Below are positions 41,501 to 50,174 of a stretch of DNA of 64,000 bases, piece by piece; the first letter of the stretch is position 1; each line of letters opens with the position of its first letter. This stretch comes from Cupriavidus alkaliphilus (GTDB lineage Bacteria > Pseudomonadota > Gammaproteobacteria > Burkholderiales > Burkholderiaceae): the NCBI RefSeq assembly GCF_900094595.1, contig NZ_FMAD01000016.1, positions 1-64,000 on the forward strand, given 5' to 3'. Both the position numbers and the translations under genes were made by a program. Under the pieces are notes generated by a model. It made no database searches, was not told where the DNA came from, and worked only from the letters and a program-made list of their open reading frames with translations.

Positions 41501-41848
41501 ATGAAAGTGAACCGAACCCGGCACGGGCATCCGCAGCATGGTATCGCCGGCGCATGCCTTGCGCTGGCGCTGGCCGTGCTGGCGCTGTGCATGCCGGGCG
41601 GGACGGCGCTGGCGCAATCGGCGGGTATGGCCAACTTGCTCAAGCGCTATCCGTCGGCACAGGCGAGCGACCCGGGCAACAGCCAGCGCGAAGCGCGCGC
41701 CCGTGCCGAGCGCCATCGCGCCGAGCAGCGCGAGGCCGAGCGCCGGCGCGGCGAAGAACGCGGCGGCTCGCGGCTGTCGCCGGATGAACGCCGCCGGCTG
41801 CGCAAGAACCTCTACGACTTCGGACGCGACATCTACCAGGGCGGCTAG
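41501..41848 (+). CDS. Small exported basic protein, unknown function
   Basis: 115 residues from ATG 41501. Signal peptide 'IAGACLALALAVLALCMPGGTALA' ends ALA. The mature protein (about 78 residues) is dominated by Arg, Glu, Gln and Ala ('QREARARAERHRAEQREAERRRGEER'), probably one long charged helix, followed by 'LSPDERRRLRKNLYDFGRDIYQ'. The last segment resembles short periplasmic proteins that keep a conserved L-SP-x-ER-x-x-LR motif, but no function is known. Its stop codon overlaps the convergent stop of the next gene in a shared CTAG. Confidence 0.75.
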   Translation: MKVNRTRHGHPQHGIAGACLALALAVLALCMPGGTALAQSAGMANLLKRYPSAQASDPGNSQREARARAERHRAEQREAERRRGEERGGSRLSPDERRRLRKNLYDFGRDIYQGG

Positions 41849-43107
41849 CCGCGCGGCTGGAAGTGGCGCAGGAAATCCACGAAGACTTCCGCGGCCAGCT
41901 GCGCATCTTCGGTGGTGATGGTTTCCAGCGGGTTGTGGCTGATGCCGCCGTTGCCGCAGCGCACGAACAGCATCGCCACGTCGGTGACCCGCTGCATCAT
42001 CATGGCGTCATGGCCGGCCCCGGACGGCAGCTCGAACGCCTGCAGCCCGCGCTTCTTCAGCACCGCCCCGAACTGATCCATCAGCCAGCGCGCGCACGGC
42101 GCGTTGTTGACCGGCGGCACGCGCTCCACCTGCGCGCTCAGGCCGCGGCGTTCGGCAATCTGCGCGATGCCGGCGACGATGTCGGCGATGGCGGCCTCGC
42201 GGACGGCGTCCTCGCCGGCGCGAATGTCCATCGAGAAGGTGCAGGCCGCGGGGATGACATTGCTCGACCCGTCCGGCACCTGCAGCTGGCCCACGGTGCC
42301 GACCAGCGTCGGCGCTGCCGTGCAGCGCTGCTCCACCAGCAGGATCATCTCGGCCGCGCCCGCGGCGGCGTCGCGGCGCATGCCCATCGGCGTGGTGCCG
42401 GCGTGGCTGGCGAGGCCTTCGACGCGCACCGAGAAACGGCTGCTGCCGGCAATCTGCGTGACCACGCCCAGCGGCAGCTCGTGGTGCAGCAGCACCGGAC
42501 CCTGTTCGATATGCACTTCGACAAAGCCCAGCAGCGACGCCGGGTCGAGCGCCGCGTCGCGCAGCGCCTGCAGCGCGCCGGCGCCGGGCAGGCCGGATGC
42601 GGCCAGCGCCTCGCGCAAGGTGATGCCGTCGGCGTCCTGGCGTTCGAGCAGCGCGGCGTCGAAGCGGCCGGCCAGCACGCTGCTGGCCAGGAAACTGGTC
42701 TTGAAGCGCAGTCCTTCCTCTTCGGCGAAGGCCACCACGTCGACGTGGTAGGGCAGGCGGATGCCGGCCTGGTTGAGCGCGCCGATCACGGCGATCGGCA
42801 GCAGGATGCCAAGCCGGCCGTCATAGCGTCCGCCATTGCGCACGGTGTCGAAGTGCGAGCCGGTCAGCAGCACGCGCGCATCGCCGGCCGCGGGATCGGC
42901 GGCGTAGCGGCCGATGACATTGCCGATGGCATCGGTGCGCACCTGCATGCCGGCGGCTTCCATCCACTGCGCCAGCATGGCCTGCGCGGCGCGGTGGGCG
43001 GGCGTCAGGTAGGCGCAGGTCAGGCCGCCCTCCATGTCGGAGAAACGGGCGAGTTCGTCGGCATGGGCGAGGATGGTGTCGCCGAGGGAGGCGGAGGTCT
43101 GCGTCAT
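41845..43107 (-). CDS. M20 Zn-dependent amidase/hydantoinase family (N-carbamoyl-L-amino acid hydrolase or allantoate amidohydrolase type)
   Basis: 420 residues from MTQTSASLGD; upstream codons to 43194 look non-conserved. Family motifs: 'VLLTGSHFDTVRNGGRYDGRLGIL' (metal His and Asp), 'DVVAFAEEEGLRF' (Glu-Glu), 'EVHIEQGPVL' and 'GLASHAGTTPMGMRRDA'. 'DGSSNVIPAACTFSMDIR' and 'PSGAGHDAMMM' complete the set. It should hydrolyse ureido or carbamoyl amino acids; the exact substrate (allantoate, carbamoyl-amino acid or beta-ureidopropionate) is not decidable here. No pathway partners are adjacent. Confidence 0.87.
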   Translation of the reverse strand: MTQTSASLGDTILAHADELARFSDMEGGLTCAYLTPAHRAAQAMLAQWMEAAGMQVRTDAIGNVIGRYAADPAAGDARVLLTGSHFDTVRNGGRYDGRLGILLPIAVIGALNQAGIRLPYHVDVVAFAEEEGLRFKTSFLASSVLAGRFDAALLERQDADGITLREALAASGLPGAGALQALRDAALDPASLLGFVEVHIEQGPVLLHHELPLGVVTQIAGSSRFSVRVEGLASHAGTTPMGMRRDAAAGAAEMILLVEQRCTAAPTLVGTVGQLQVPDGSSNVIPAACTFSMDIRAGEDAVREAAIADIVAGIAQIAERRGLSAQVERVPPVNNAPCARWLMDQFGAVLKKRGLQAFELPSGAGHDAMMMQRVTDVAMLFVRCGNGGISHNPLETITTEDAQLAAEVFVDFLRHFQPRG

Positions 43108-43157
43108 GGCGGTACGGCTTGGGGCGGGTGGTCGGAAAAGGCGGAGCGGTGGGCGCG

Positions 43158-43994
43158 CTAGCTGTTGCGCACCCAGGTCTTCCAGGCGATCCACAGCTTG
43201 CGCAGCGGCGTCAGCGCGATGCGCTGGTTCAGCACCTGGAACTGGCTGGCTTCGAGTTCGTCGAGCAGCGCGTGGTAGATCGCGCCCATCAGCAGGCCGG
43301 CGCGCTGGGCGCGGCGGTCCTGCCGCGGCAGCAGCGCCAGCGCTTCATGGTACAGCGCGCGGGCCCGGCCGGCGTGGTATTGCATCAGCGCGACAAAGCG
43401 AGCGGAATGCTCGCCCTTGAGGATCTCGGAAGCCGGCACCTGGAATTGCTGCAGCGTATTGACCGGCAGGTAGATGCGCCCGCGCCGCGCGTCCTCGCCG
43501 ACATCTCGCAGGATATTGACCAGCTGCAGCGACTGGCCCAGCTTTTCGGCAAACACCAGCGTCTGCGGATCGGTGTAGCCGAACAGGCGCGCGCTGAGCG
43601 TGCCGACCACGCCGGCCACGCAGTGGCAGTAGCGCGCCAGGCCAGCCTCGTCCAGGTAGCGGGTCTGGGTCAGGTCCATTTCCATGCCCTCCAGCACCTC
43701 GGCCATCTCGGCCTGGCTCAGGCCGGCGCTGGCGACATGCGGCTGCAGGGCCTGGGTGGTGGGGTGGGTCGGCGCGCCGTCGAACAGGCGGCGCAGCTCG
43801 GCGCGCCACCAGTCGAGCTGCTGGTGCGCCAGGCCGGCGTCATGGGTGTCGTCGACCACGTCGTCGACTTCGCGGCACCAGGCGTACAGCGCGGTGATGG
43901 CGCGGCGCCGCTCGGCCGGCAGGAACAGGAAGCTGTAATAGAAGCTCGAGCCGCTCTGGGCGACTTTCTCTTGGCAATACTGATCGGGCGTCAC
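43158..43994 (-). CDS. hpnD: Presqualene diphosphate synthase HpnD (squalene/phytoene synthase family)
   Basis: 278 residues. It starts 'MTPDQYCQEKVAQSGSSFYY' and carries both Asp-rich prenyl-diphosphate motifs: 'YAWCREVDDVVDD' and 'LVNILRDVGEDARRGRIYLP'. 'SSFYYSFLFLPAERRRAITALYAWCRE' is the HpnD-type signature. It joins two farnesyl diphosphates to presqualene diphosphate in the HpnCDE route to squalene and hopanoids. No hpnC, hpnE or shc gene is adjacent in this window, so partner genes must lie elsewhere. A phytoene synthase role is less likely. Confidence 0.88.
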   Translation of the reverse strand: MTPDQYCQEKVAQSGSSFYYSFLFLPAERRRAITALYAWCREVDDVVDDTHDAGLAHQQLDWWRAELRRLFDGAPTHPTTQALQPHVASAGLSQAEMAEVLEGMEMDLTQTRYLDEAGLARYCHCVAGVVGTLSARLFGYTDPQTLVFAEKLGQSLQLVNILRDVGEDARRGRIYLPVNTLQQFQVPASEILKGEHSARFVALMQYHAGRARALYHEALALLPRQDRRAQRAGLLMGAIYHALLDELEASQFQVLNQRIALTPLRKLWIAWKTWVRNS

Positions 43995-44404
43995 GCCGGT
44001 CTCGGGTCGAAGAAAGGTGGAAACCGCGGGGAAACCGCGGTAAATCGCAGATAAGCGGGATACCGGGCCGGTGGGGGCGGCCGCCTTGCAGTGCGGCAGC
44101 GGTGCGCCAGCGGCGCGCCGGATTGTAGCACCGCGACCGGGTTGGCCCAGGCGCGTCCGGCGCGGTTCGCCGCTCCGAAGCGCCGCTGACGCTTCCTTCC
44201 AGACGTTTCGTCGCCTGCCGTTTGACGCACCCGAAGGCGGTCGTTATATTACTGACCGGCAAGTTATTTAGCGCCCGTGCCGGCTTCCGGCCATCCGCCG
44301 GCCACCGTCAGGCTGCCACCTCTGCCTGCCCGATCGGGCGGCGTGAACCGCGGTGGAGCGCGGCCCGCCCAGCAGTTGTACCCATTCCGAATTGTTGCCT
44401 ACCG
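43995..44404 (+). promoter_or_regulatory. Promoter region of the RND efflux operon
   Basis: 410 bp without a supported gene. TTGACG at 44222-44227 and TATATT at 44245-44250 are 17 bp apart, a near-ideal sigma-70 promoter. The start would be near 44257, giving a leader of about 148 nt to ATG 44405. No repressor gene or clear operator is adjacent. Confidence 0.6.
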
Positions 44405-45613
44405 ATGCCAGTGCTTTGCCAAGTGCCGGAAGTTGCGGCTGCAGATATCCCAGTCACCCCCGTCGTCACCTCGCCGCACCGGCAGGCCAGGCGCCCCCGC
44501 CGCGGCACGGCCGTGGCGGCGCTGTCGCTGGCCGCTGCGCTGGTCCTGGCCGGCTGCGGCAAGGCACCCGAGCCCGCGCCGGAGATCCGCCCGGTGCGCA
44601 TGATGCAGCTCAGCCCGCACAGCGGCAAGACCATCTTCGAGTTTTCCGGCGACGTGCGCCCGCGCGTGGAGTCGCGCCTTGGCTTCCGTGTCGGCGGCAA
44701 GATCGCCGCGCGGCTGGTGGATGTCGGCGCCGTGGTCAGCAAGGGCCAGCCGCTGGCTCGGCTGGACCCGGCAGACCTGTCGCTGGCCGAAGCCGGCTCG
44801 CGCGCCCAGTTCGAGGCCGCCCGCACCGACCGCGACCTCGCCGCGGCCGACCTGAAGCGCTACAACGACCTGTTCGCCAAGGGCTTTATCAGCGCCGCCG
44901 AGCAGCACCGGCGCCAGGCCAGTTTCGATGCCGCCGAGTCGCGGCTGCGCCAGGCCGAGGCCGGGCTGCGCAGTCAGTCCAACCAGACCGCATATGCCGT
45001 GTTGCATGCCGACGCCGACGGCGTTGTCACCGCCATCGACGCCGAAGTGGGCCAGGTGGTCACCCCCGGCCAGCCGGTGGTGCGGGTGGCGCAGACGGCC
45101 GAGAAGGAAGTGGCCATCGGCCTGCCCGAGGACCAGGTCGGCCTGCTGCGCGGCCTGACCGACGTGACCGTCCATACCTGGGCCGAGCCGCAGCGCGCGC
45201 TGCCCGGCCGCGTGCGCGAAATCGCCGCCGCGGCCGACCCCGTCACGCGCACCTACGCCACCCGCGTGAGCGTGCCCAACCCGCCGGCCGACCTCAAGCT
45301 GGGCATGACCGCGGTGGTGACCTTCGTGCGCAACGGCGCCACGCCGGCGCTGCGCGTGCCGCTGACCGCGCTGCTGCAGGAGCAGGGCCGCGACATGGTC
45401 TGGATCTACGATGCCCCCTCCGGCACGGTCAAGCCGGTGGCGGTGACGCTGGGCGAGGCCTTCGGCAATGAGATCGAAGTGCGCCAGGGCCTGGCGCCGG
45501 GGCAGACCATCGTCACCGCGGGCGTGCACCTGCTGCGCCCGGGCCAGAAGGTACGCCCGCTGCAGACCGTCGCGCCGGCGTCGGCGGCGGCCGCCACCCC
45601 GAAGCAGGGGTGA
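44405..45613 (+). CDS. RND efflux periplasmic adaptor (membrane fusion lipoprotein)
   Basis: 402 residues from ATG 44405. A signal peptide with lipobox 'ALVLAGC' (Cys near 47) marks an inner-membrane-anchored lipoprotein. HlyD-type structure follows: a lipoyl-like half ('GRVGGKIAARLVDVGAVVSKGQPLARLDPAD'-type sequence), an alpha-hairpin ('FEAARTDRDLAAADLKRYNDLFAKGFISAAEQ'), the second lipoyl half ('VLHADADGVVTAIDAEVGQVVTPGQPVV') and a beta-barrel. It links the permease encoded 4 bp downstream to an outer-membrane channel, which is not in the window. The substrate is unknown. Confidence 0.92.
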   Translation: MPVLCQVPEVAAADIPVTPVVTSPHRQARRPRRGTAVAALSLAAALVLAGCGKAPEPAPEIRPVRMMQLSPHSGKTIFEFSGDVRPRVESRLGFRVGGKIAARLVDVGAVVSKGQPLARLDPADLSLAEAGSRAQFEAARTDRDLAAADLKRYNDLFAKGFISAAEQHRRQASFDAAESRLRQAEAGLRSQSNQTAYAVLHADADGVVTAIDAEVGQVVTPGQPVVRVAQTAEKEVAIGLPEDQVGLLRGLTDVTVHTWAEPQRALPGRVREIAAAADPVTRTYATRVSVPNPPADLKLGMTAVVTFVRNGATPALRVPLTALLQEQGRDMVWIYDAPSGTVKPVAVTLGEAFGNEIEVRQGLAPGQTIVTAGVHLLRPGQKVRPLQTVAPASAAAATPKQG

Positions 45614-45617
45614 GCGG

Positions 45618-48600
45618 ATGGACCATTCCCGCTTCAACCTGTCGCGCTGGGCGCTTGAACACCAGCCCCTGACCCGCTACCTGCTGGTGGTGCTGCTGCT
45701 TGGCGGCCTGCTGGCGTTCTTCCAGCTGGGCCAGGACGAGGATCCGCCATTTACCTTCCGCGTGATGGTGGTGCAGGCCTTCTGGCCCGGCGCCACCGCC
45801 GAGCAGATCGCGGTCCAGGTCACCGACAAGATTGAGCGCCAGCTGCAGGAAGTGCCCTATGCGGACAAGATCCGCAGCTTCTCCAAGCCCGGCGAAACTA
45901 CGGTGATCTTCCAGCTCAAGGACACCTCGCCCGCGCGGGAGACCGCGCAGGTCTGGTACACCGTGCGCAAGAAGATCGGCGACATCCAGCAGACCCTGCC
46001 GACCGGCGTGCGCGGGCCTTTCTTCAACGACGAGTTCGGCGACGTCTACGGCACCATCTACGCGCTCTCGGCCGATGGCTTCAATTACAAGGAGCTGCGC
46101 GAATATGCCGACCTGGTGCGCCAGGAACTGCTGCGCGTTCCGTCGGTGGCCAAGGTGTCGCTGATCGGGCTGCAGGACGAGAAGGTCTACATCGAATTCA
46201 ACCAGGCGCGCTTTGCCCAGCTGGGGCTGGACATCAACGCCATCGCCGACCAGATCTCGCAGCAGAACAACCTGACCGGCAGCGGCGTGCTGGTGACCCC
46301 GAGCGACAACCTGCAAGTGCGCCTGTCGGGCCAGTTCGCCAGCGTCGAAGACCTGGAAAACCTGGTGCTGCGCGGGCCCAACGGCATCGCCAATATCCGC
46401 CTGGGCGACATCGCCCACGTCTACCGCGGCTATGTCGACCCCACCCAGCAGCGCATGCGCTTCAACGGCAAGGACGTGATCGGGCTGGGCATTTCAATGC
46501 AGAAGGGCGGCGACATCATCGAGCTGGGCAAGAACCTGCGCAGCGCCTTCGAGCGGCTGCGCGGCCAGCTGCCGGTGGGCATCGAGATGGACCAGGTGCA
46601 GGACCAGCCCGAGGCGGTGCAGCGCTCGGTGGGCGAGTTCGTGCGGGTGCTGATCGAGGCGGTGGTGATCGTGCTGGCGGTCAGCTTTGTCTCGCTCGGC
46701 CTGCACACGCGGCCGCTGCGGCTCGACGTGCGCCCCGGGCTGGTGGTGGCGCTGACCATCCCGCTGGTGCTGGCGGTGACGTTCCTGTTCATGAACATCT
46801 TTGGCATCGGCCTGCACAAGATTTCGCTGGGCGCGCTGATCGTGGCGCTGGGGCTGCTGGTCGACGACGCCATCATCGCGGTCGAGATGATGGTACGCAA
46901 GCTGGAAGAGGGCTTTTCCAAGATGGAGGCCGCCACCTTCGCCTATACCTCGACCGCGATGCCGATGCTGACCGGCACGCTGATCACCGCGGCCGGCTTC
47001 CTGCCGGTGGGGCTGGCACGTTCGACGGTGGGCGAGTACACCTTCGCCATTTTCGCGGTGACGGCGCTGGCGCTGGTGCTGTCGTGGCTGGCCGCGGTCT
47101 ACTTCACGCCCTACCTGGGCTACCTGCTGCTGAAGACGCGCGGCCCGGGCGCGGGCGAGGCCCACGAGGTCTTCGACACGCCGTTCTACGCGCGCTTCCG
47201 CCGGCTGGTGGACTGGTGCGTCACCTGGCGCAAGCTGGTGATCGCGATCACGCTGGTGGCATTCGCGCTGGGCATCTACGCCTTCAAGTTCGTCGAAAAG
47301 CAGTTCTTCCCGGATTCCAGCCGCCCGGAGCTGATGGTGGAGCTGTGGATGCCGGAGGGCACCAGCTTTGCGCAGATGGAAACCGAAGCGAAACGCTTCG
47401 AGCAACGGATCGGCAAGGACAAGGAGGTCGCCAGCCTGACCACCTTCGTCGGCACCGGCGCGCCGCGCTTCTACCTGCCGCTGGACCAGATCTTCCCGCA
47501 GACCAACGTGGCGCAGGTGATCGTGATGCCGGCCAGCACCGAAGTGCGCGACGCGCTGCGCCGGCGCATCATCCAGCTGCTCGATGCCGAGTTTCCGTAC
47601 CTGCGCGGGCGCGTCAAGCTGCTGCCCAACGGACCGCCGGTGGCCTATCCGGTGCAGTTCCGCGTGATCGGCCCGGATGCCGCCGCCGTGCGCCGGCTGG
47701 CCGACCAGGTCAAGACCGAGATGCGCGCCAACCCCAACACCGTCGGCGTCAACGACAACTGGAACGAGAATGTGAAGATGCTGCGCCTGGAGATCGACCA
47801 GGACAAGGCGCGCGCGCTGGGCGTGACCACCCAGGCCATCGCCCGCGTCACGCAGACGGTGCTGAGCGGGGTGCCGGTGGGGCAGTACCGTGATGGCGAC
47901 AAGCTGATCGACATCCTGATGCGCACGCCGCGCAATGAGCGCGACGCGATCTCGGACCTGAACAACATGCTGGTGCCGACCAGCAGCGGGCGCGTGGTGC
48001 CGCTGACGCAGGTGGCGCGCGTGACGCTGCGCTCCGAGCCCGGCGTGGTCTGGCGCGAGAACCGCGACTTCGGCGTGACCGTGCAAGCCGACGTGGTCGA
48101 CGGCATCCAGGGTCCGACCGTCACCGCGCAGATCAATCCAAAACTGGACCCGCTGCGCGCGCAATTGCCGCCGGGCTACCGCATCACCGTGGCCGGCGCG
48201 GAAGAAGAAAGCGGCAAGGCCGGGGCTTCCATCGCGGCGCAGCTGCCGCTGTGCATCTTCATCATCTTCACGCTGCTGATGCTGCAGCTGCACAGCTTCT
48301 CGCGCGCGGCCATGGTGTTCCTGACCGGCCCGCTGGGGCTGATCGGCGCCGCCGCCACGCTGTTGCTGCTGCGCGCGCCGATGGGCTTCGTGGCGCAACT
48401 GGGCATCACCGCGCTGCTGGGCATGATCATCCGCAACTCGGTGATCCTGGTCGACCAGATCGAGCAGGACATCCGCGCCGGCGTGCCGCAGTGGACCGCC
48501 ATCGTCGAAGCCGCGGTGCGCCGCTTCCGCCCGATCATCCTGACGGCCGCCGCGGCCGTGCTGGCGATGATCCCGCTGTCGCGCTCGATGTTCTGGGGGC

Positions 48601-48731
48601 CGATGGCGGTGGCCATCATGGGCGGACTGATCATCGCCACGGTGCTGACGCTGCTGTTCCTGCCGGCGCTGTACGCGGCATGGTTCCGCGTGCGGCGGCC
48701 CGAGGACGGACCGGGCGCCGTGGCCATGTGA
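45618..48731 (+). CDS. RND efflux permease (AcrB/acriflavin resistance family)
   Basis: 1037 residues from MDHSRFNLSRWALEHQPL, standard for RND pumps. The N-terminal helix and 'DEDPPFTFRVMVVQAFWPGATAEQIAVQVTDKIE' match the efflux family. The proton-relay helix 4 carries 'GALIVALGLLVDDAIIAVEMMV', with two adjacent Asp residues as in AcrB. 'GGLIIATVLTLLFLPALYAAW' ends the protein. It uses proton motive force to export drugs or other compounds. It begins 4 bp after the adaptor gene; an outer-membrane TolC-like partner is not encoded nearby. The DE-DPP-F subgroup is a general multidrug type; the substrate is unknown. Confidence 0.92.
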   Translation: MDHSRFNLSRWALEHQPLTRYLLVVLLLGGLLAFFQLGQDEDPPFTFRVMVVQAFWPGATAEQIAVQVTDKIERQLQEVPYADKIRSFSKPGETTVIFQLKDTSPARETAQVWYTVRKKIGDIQQTLPTGVRGPFFNDEFGDVYGTIYALSADGFNYKELREYADLVRQELLRVPSVAKVSLIGLQDEKVYIEFNQARFAQLGLDINAIADQISQQNNLTGSGVLVTPSDNLQVRLSGQFASVEDLENLVLRGPNGIANIRLGDIAHVYRGYVDPTQQRMRFNGKDVIGLGISMQKGGDIIELGKNLRSAFERLRGQLPVGIEMDQVQDQPEAVQRSVGEFVRVLIEAVVIVLAVSFVSLGLHTRPLRLDVRPGLVVALTIPLVLAVTFLFMNIFGIGLHKISLGALIVALGLLVDDAIIAVEMMVRKLEEGFSKMEAATFAYTSTAMPMLTGTLITAAGFLPVGLARSTVGEYTFAIFAVTALALVLSWLAAVYFTPYLGYLLLKTRGPGAGEAHEVFDTPFYARFRRLVDWCVTWRKLVIAITLVAFALGIYAFKFVEKQFFPDSSRPELMVELWMPEGTSFAQMETEAKRFEQRIGKDKEVASLTTFVGTGAPRFYLPLDQIFPQTNVAQVIVMPASTEVRDALRRRIIQLLDAEFPYLRGRVKLLPNGPPVAYPVQFRVIGPDAAAVRRLADQVKTEMRANPNTVGVNDNWNENVKMLRLEIDQDKARALGVTTQAIARVTQTVLSGVPVGQYRDGDKLIDILMRTPRNERDAISDLNNMLVPTSSGRVVPLTQVARVTLRSEPGVVWRENRDFGVTVQADVVDGIQGPTVTAQINPKLDPLRAQLPPGYRITVAGAEEESGKAGASIAAQLPLCIFIIFTLLMLQLHSFSRAAMVFLTGPLGLIGAAATLLLLRAPMGFVAQLGITALLGMIIRNSVILVDQIEQDIRAGVPQWTAIVEAAVRRFRPIILTAAAAVLAMIPLSRSMFWGPMAVAIMGGLIIATVLTLLFLPALYAAWFRVRRPEDGPGAVAM

Positions 48732-48773
48732 CGGCCGGCGCCAGGGTCCTGCGCCACTGCAACAGGCCTGCGC

Positions 48774-49226
48774 CTAGTTGCAGATCGTGCCGGGAACCGG
48801 CTTGCCGGAGGCAGTCAGCCCCTGGCAGGCATCGCCGCTGGCCAGGCTGGTGTCCGACGCCGAGGCCGGCGACAGCTTCAGCTTGCCGGCCACGGTGCAG
48901 CAACCGCGCGGCGGTGGCGGGTTGGGGCTGCGTTTGACCGTGGTGCCGGCCGTGGTGCCGGTTATCGTGGCAGGGGCGATCGGGGCAACCGAAGTGGTCG
49001 GCACCGGGGTCACCTCCGCCGCCGGCGCGGCAGCCGCTGCGGCAGCACCGGCCTTTGGTGGACCGCCCGCTTCAGCCGACTCTTCCACTTCGGGATAGAC
49101 GCATTGCCCGTGGTGGCAGATCCGCTCACCTTTGCACTGCATGTCGTACTGGCATCCGGCGGCCTGTGCGAACGATGTCCAGCCAGCGGCCATCGACGCT
49201 GCCAACAGCAAGGCATGGAATTTCAT
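48774..49226 (-). CDS. Exported Cys-rich, Ala/Pro-rich protein, unknown function
   Basis: 150 residues. Signal peptide 'FHALLLAASMAAGWTSFAQA' ends AQA. The mature N-terminus has a compact Cys motif 'GCQYDMQCKGERICHHGQCVYPE', with four cysteines in 18 residues that could form two disulfides, as in dickkopf-like/EB-type modules. A low-complexity Ala/Pro/Thr linker (about 50-105) follows, then 'RGCCTVAGKLKLSPASASDTSLASGDACQGL' with three more cysteines. It converges with the RND permease gene. No family is recognised. Confidence 0.7.
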   Translation of the reverse strand: MKFHALLLAASMAAGWTSFAQAAGCQYDMQCKGERICHHGQCVYPEVEESAEAGGPPKAGAAAAAAAPAAEVTPVPTTSVAPIAPATITGTTAGTTVKRSPNPPPPRGCCTVAGKLKLSPASASDTSLASGDACQGLTASGKPVPGTICN

Positions 49227-49478
49227 ATGCCCTCCGATCAGGGCTGAGCGATGATATTGGGCACCGGCTGCGCAGTGCGCGCGGCGGCGCCAACATCTTC
49301 AGCATAGATCGCCGCAGGGGTCCGCGAAAGGCGGTGCCACTCAGGTGTTCTACCACCTGCGGCAAGCGCCGCGAACGCGTGCGTCATCGCTTCGACACGC
49401 AGCGGTTGCCGCATGGCCGATCAAAGCCGATCGAAGTCTTCAGGGGGGAGGTTGTCAGCCCGCCACTTGGAAGGCGGG

Positions 49479-49565
49479 TGGTGCGAGGGAGGGGACTCGA
49501 ACCCCTACACCATTGCTGGCGTCAGGACCTAAACCTGGTGCGTCTACCAATTTCGCCACCCTCGC
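49479..49565 (-). tRNA. tRNA-Leu(UAG)
   Basis: On the minus strand it begins GCGAGGGTGGCGAAATTGGT and ends CCCTCGCA-CCA, so the acceptor stem closes (GCGAGGG/CCCTCGC) and CCA is encoded. The anticodon loop TTTAGGT between CAGG and CCTG gives UAG (leucine). The long variable arm after the anticodon stem fits class II tRNA. Length is 87 nt including CCA. Confidence 0.95.
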
Positions 49566-49623
49566 GGTCCTTGCGGCGCTGCCCGGGCGGGCGGCCGCGA
49601 TGCTCGTTGCCGGAGACGAAAGC

Positions 49624-49652
49624 AAAAAAGGCGGCTGGAAGTGCCCGCCTTT
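49624..49652 (-). terminator. Intrinsic terminator upstream of tRNA-Leu, reading minus strand
   Basis: On the minus strand AAAGGCGG, a 10-nt loop and CCGCCTTT are followed by more U residues. It can stop rlmJ-derived transcription before tRNA-Leu. Confidence 0.5.
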
Positions 49653-49809
49653 GCCGTCTTCTTGCCGGATCTGCCGCCGGCAGCCCGCAGTGCAACGAGG
49701 TTGCGGATTGTAGCGCAAGGCGCGGGGGGAATCCAGCCCCGTGGCGACAGCGCGCCCCGGCGGGCCCGTGCGGCTATATTGTCGGCTTTCCAAACGTCCG
49801 TCCCCGCCC

Positions 49810-50174
49810 ATGATTGCCATTCCGACCCTGACCCCGCTGCGCTGGCGCCTGCTGTTCTGGGCTGCCGCTGCGTGCTGGCGCTGTCGCTGATGCCGCCGAC
49901 GCAGCCGCTGCCGACCACCGGCTGGGACAAGGCCAACCATGCGCTCGGGTTTGCGCTGCTGGGCCTGCTGGGCGCACGCGCCTACGCCGCGCGCGGCTGG
50001 CCGCTATGGCTGGGCCTGGTTGTGTATGGCGGCGTGATCGAGCTGCTGCAAGGGCAGACCGGCTACCGCGAGGCCGACTGGCTCGACCTGCTCGCCGACA
50101 CGGTCGGCGTGGGCGCGGCCATGGCGCTAAACTGGCTGGTGCGCCGGCTCAGCGCTCCTCGGCTTCGAGCGTGA
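49810..50174 (+). pseudogene. VanZ-like small membrane protein gene with a frameshift
   Basis: ATG 49810 opens MIAIPTLTPLRWRLLFWAA and then stops early at codon 27. In the next frame, from about 49869, the protein continues without a gap: 'CVLALSLMPPTQPLPTTGWDKANHALGFALLGLLGARAY' and 'VVYGGVIELLQGQTGYREADWLDLLADTVGVG', a VanZ-like domain ('WDKANHALGF', 'GxxIELxQ'). One base is missing in the GCCGCTGCG segment (49864-49872), as if GCCGCC had lost a C. Either it is a genuine frameshift or a sequencing error. If translation restarts at ATG 49890, a shortened protein is possible. It overlaps the rlmJ 3' end by 26 bp. Confidence 0.7.
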
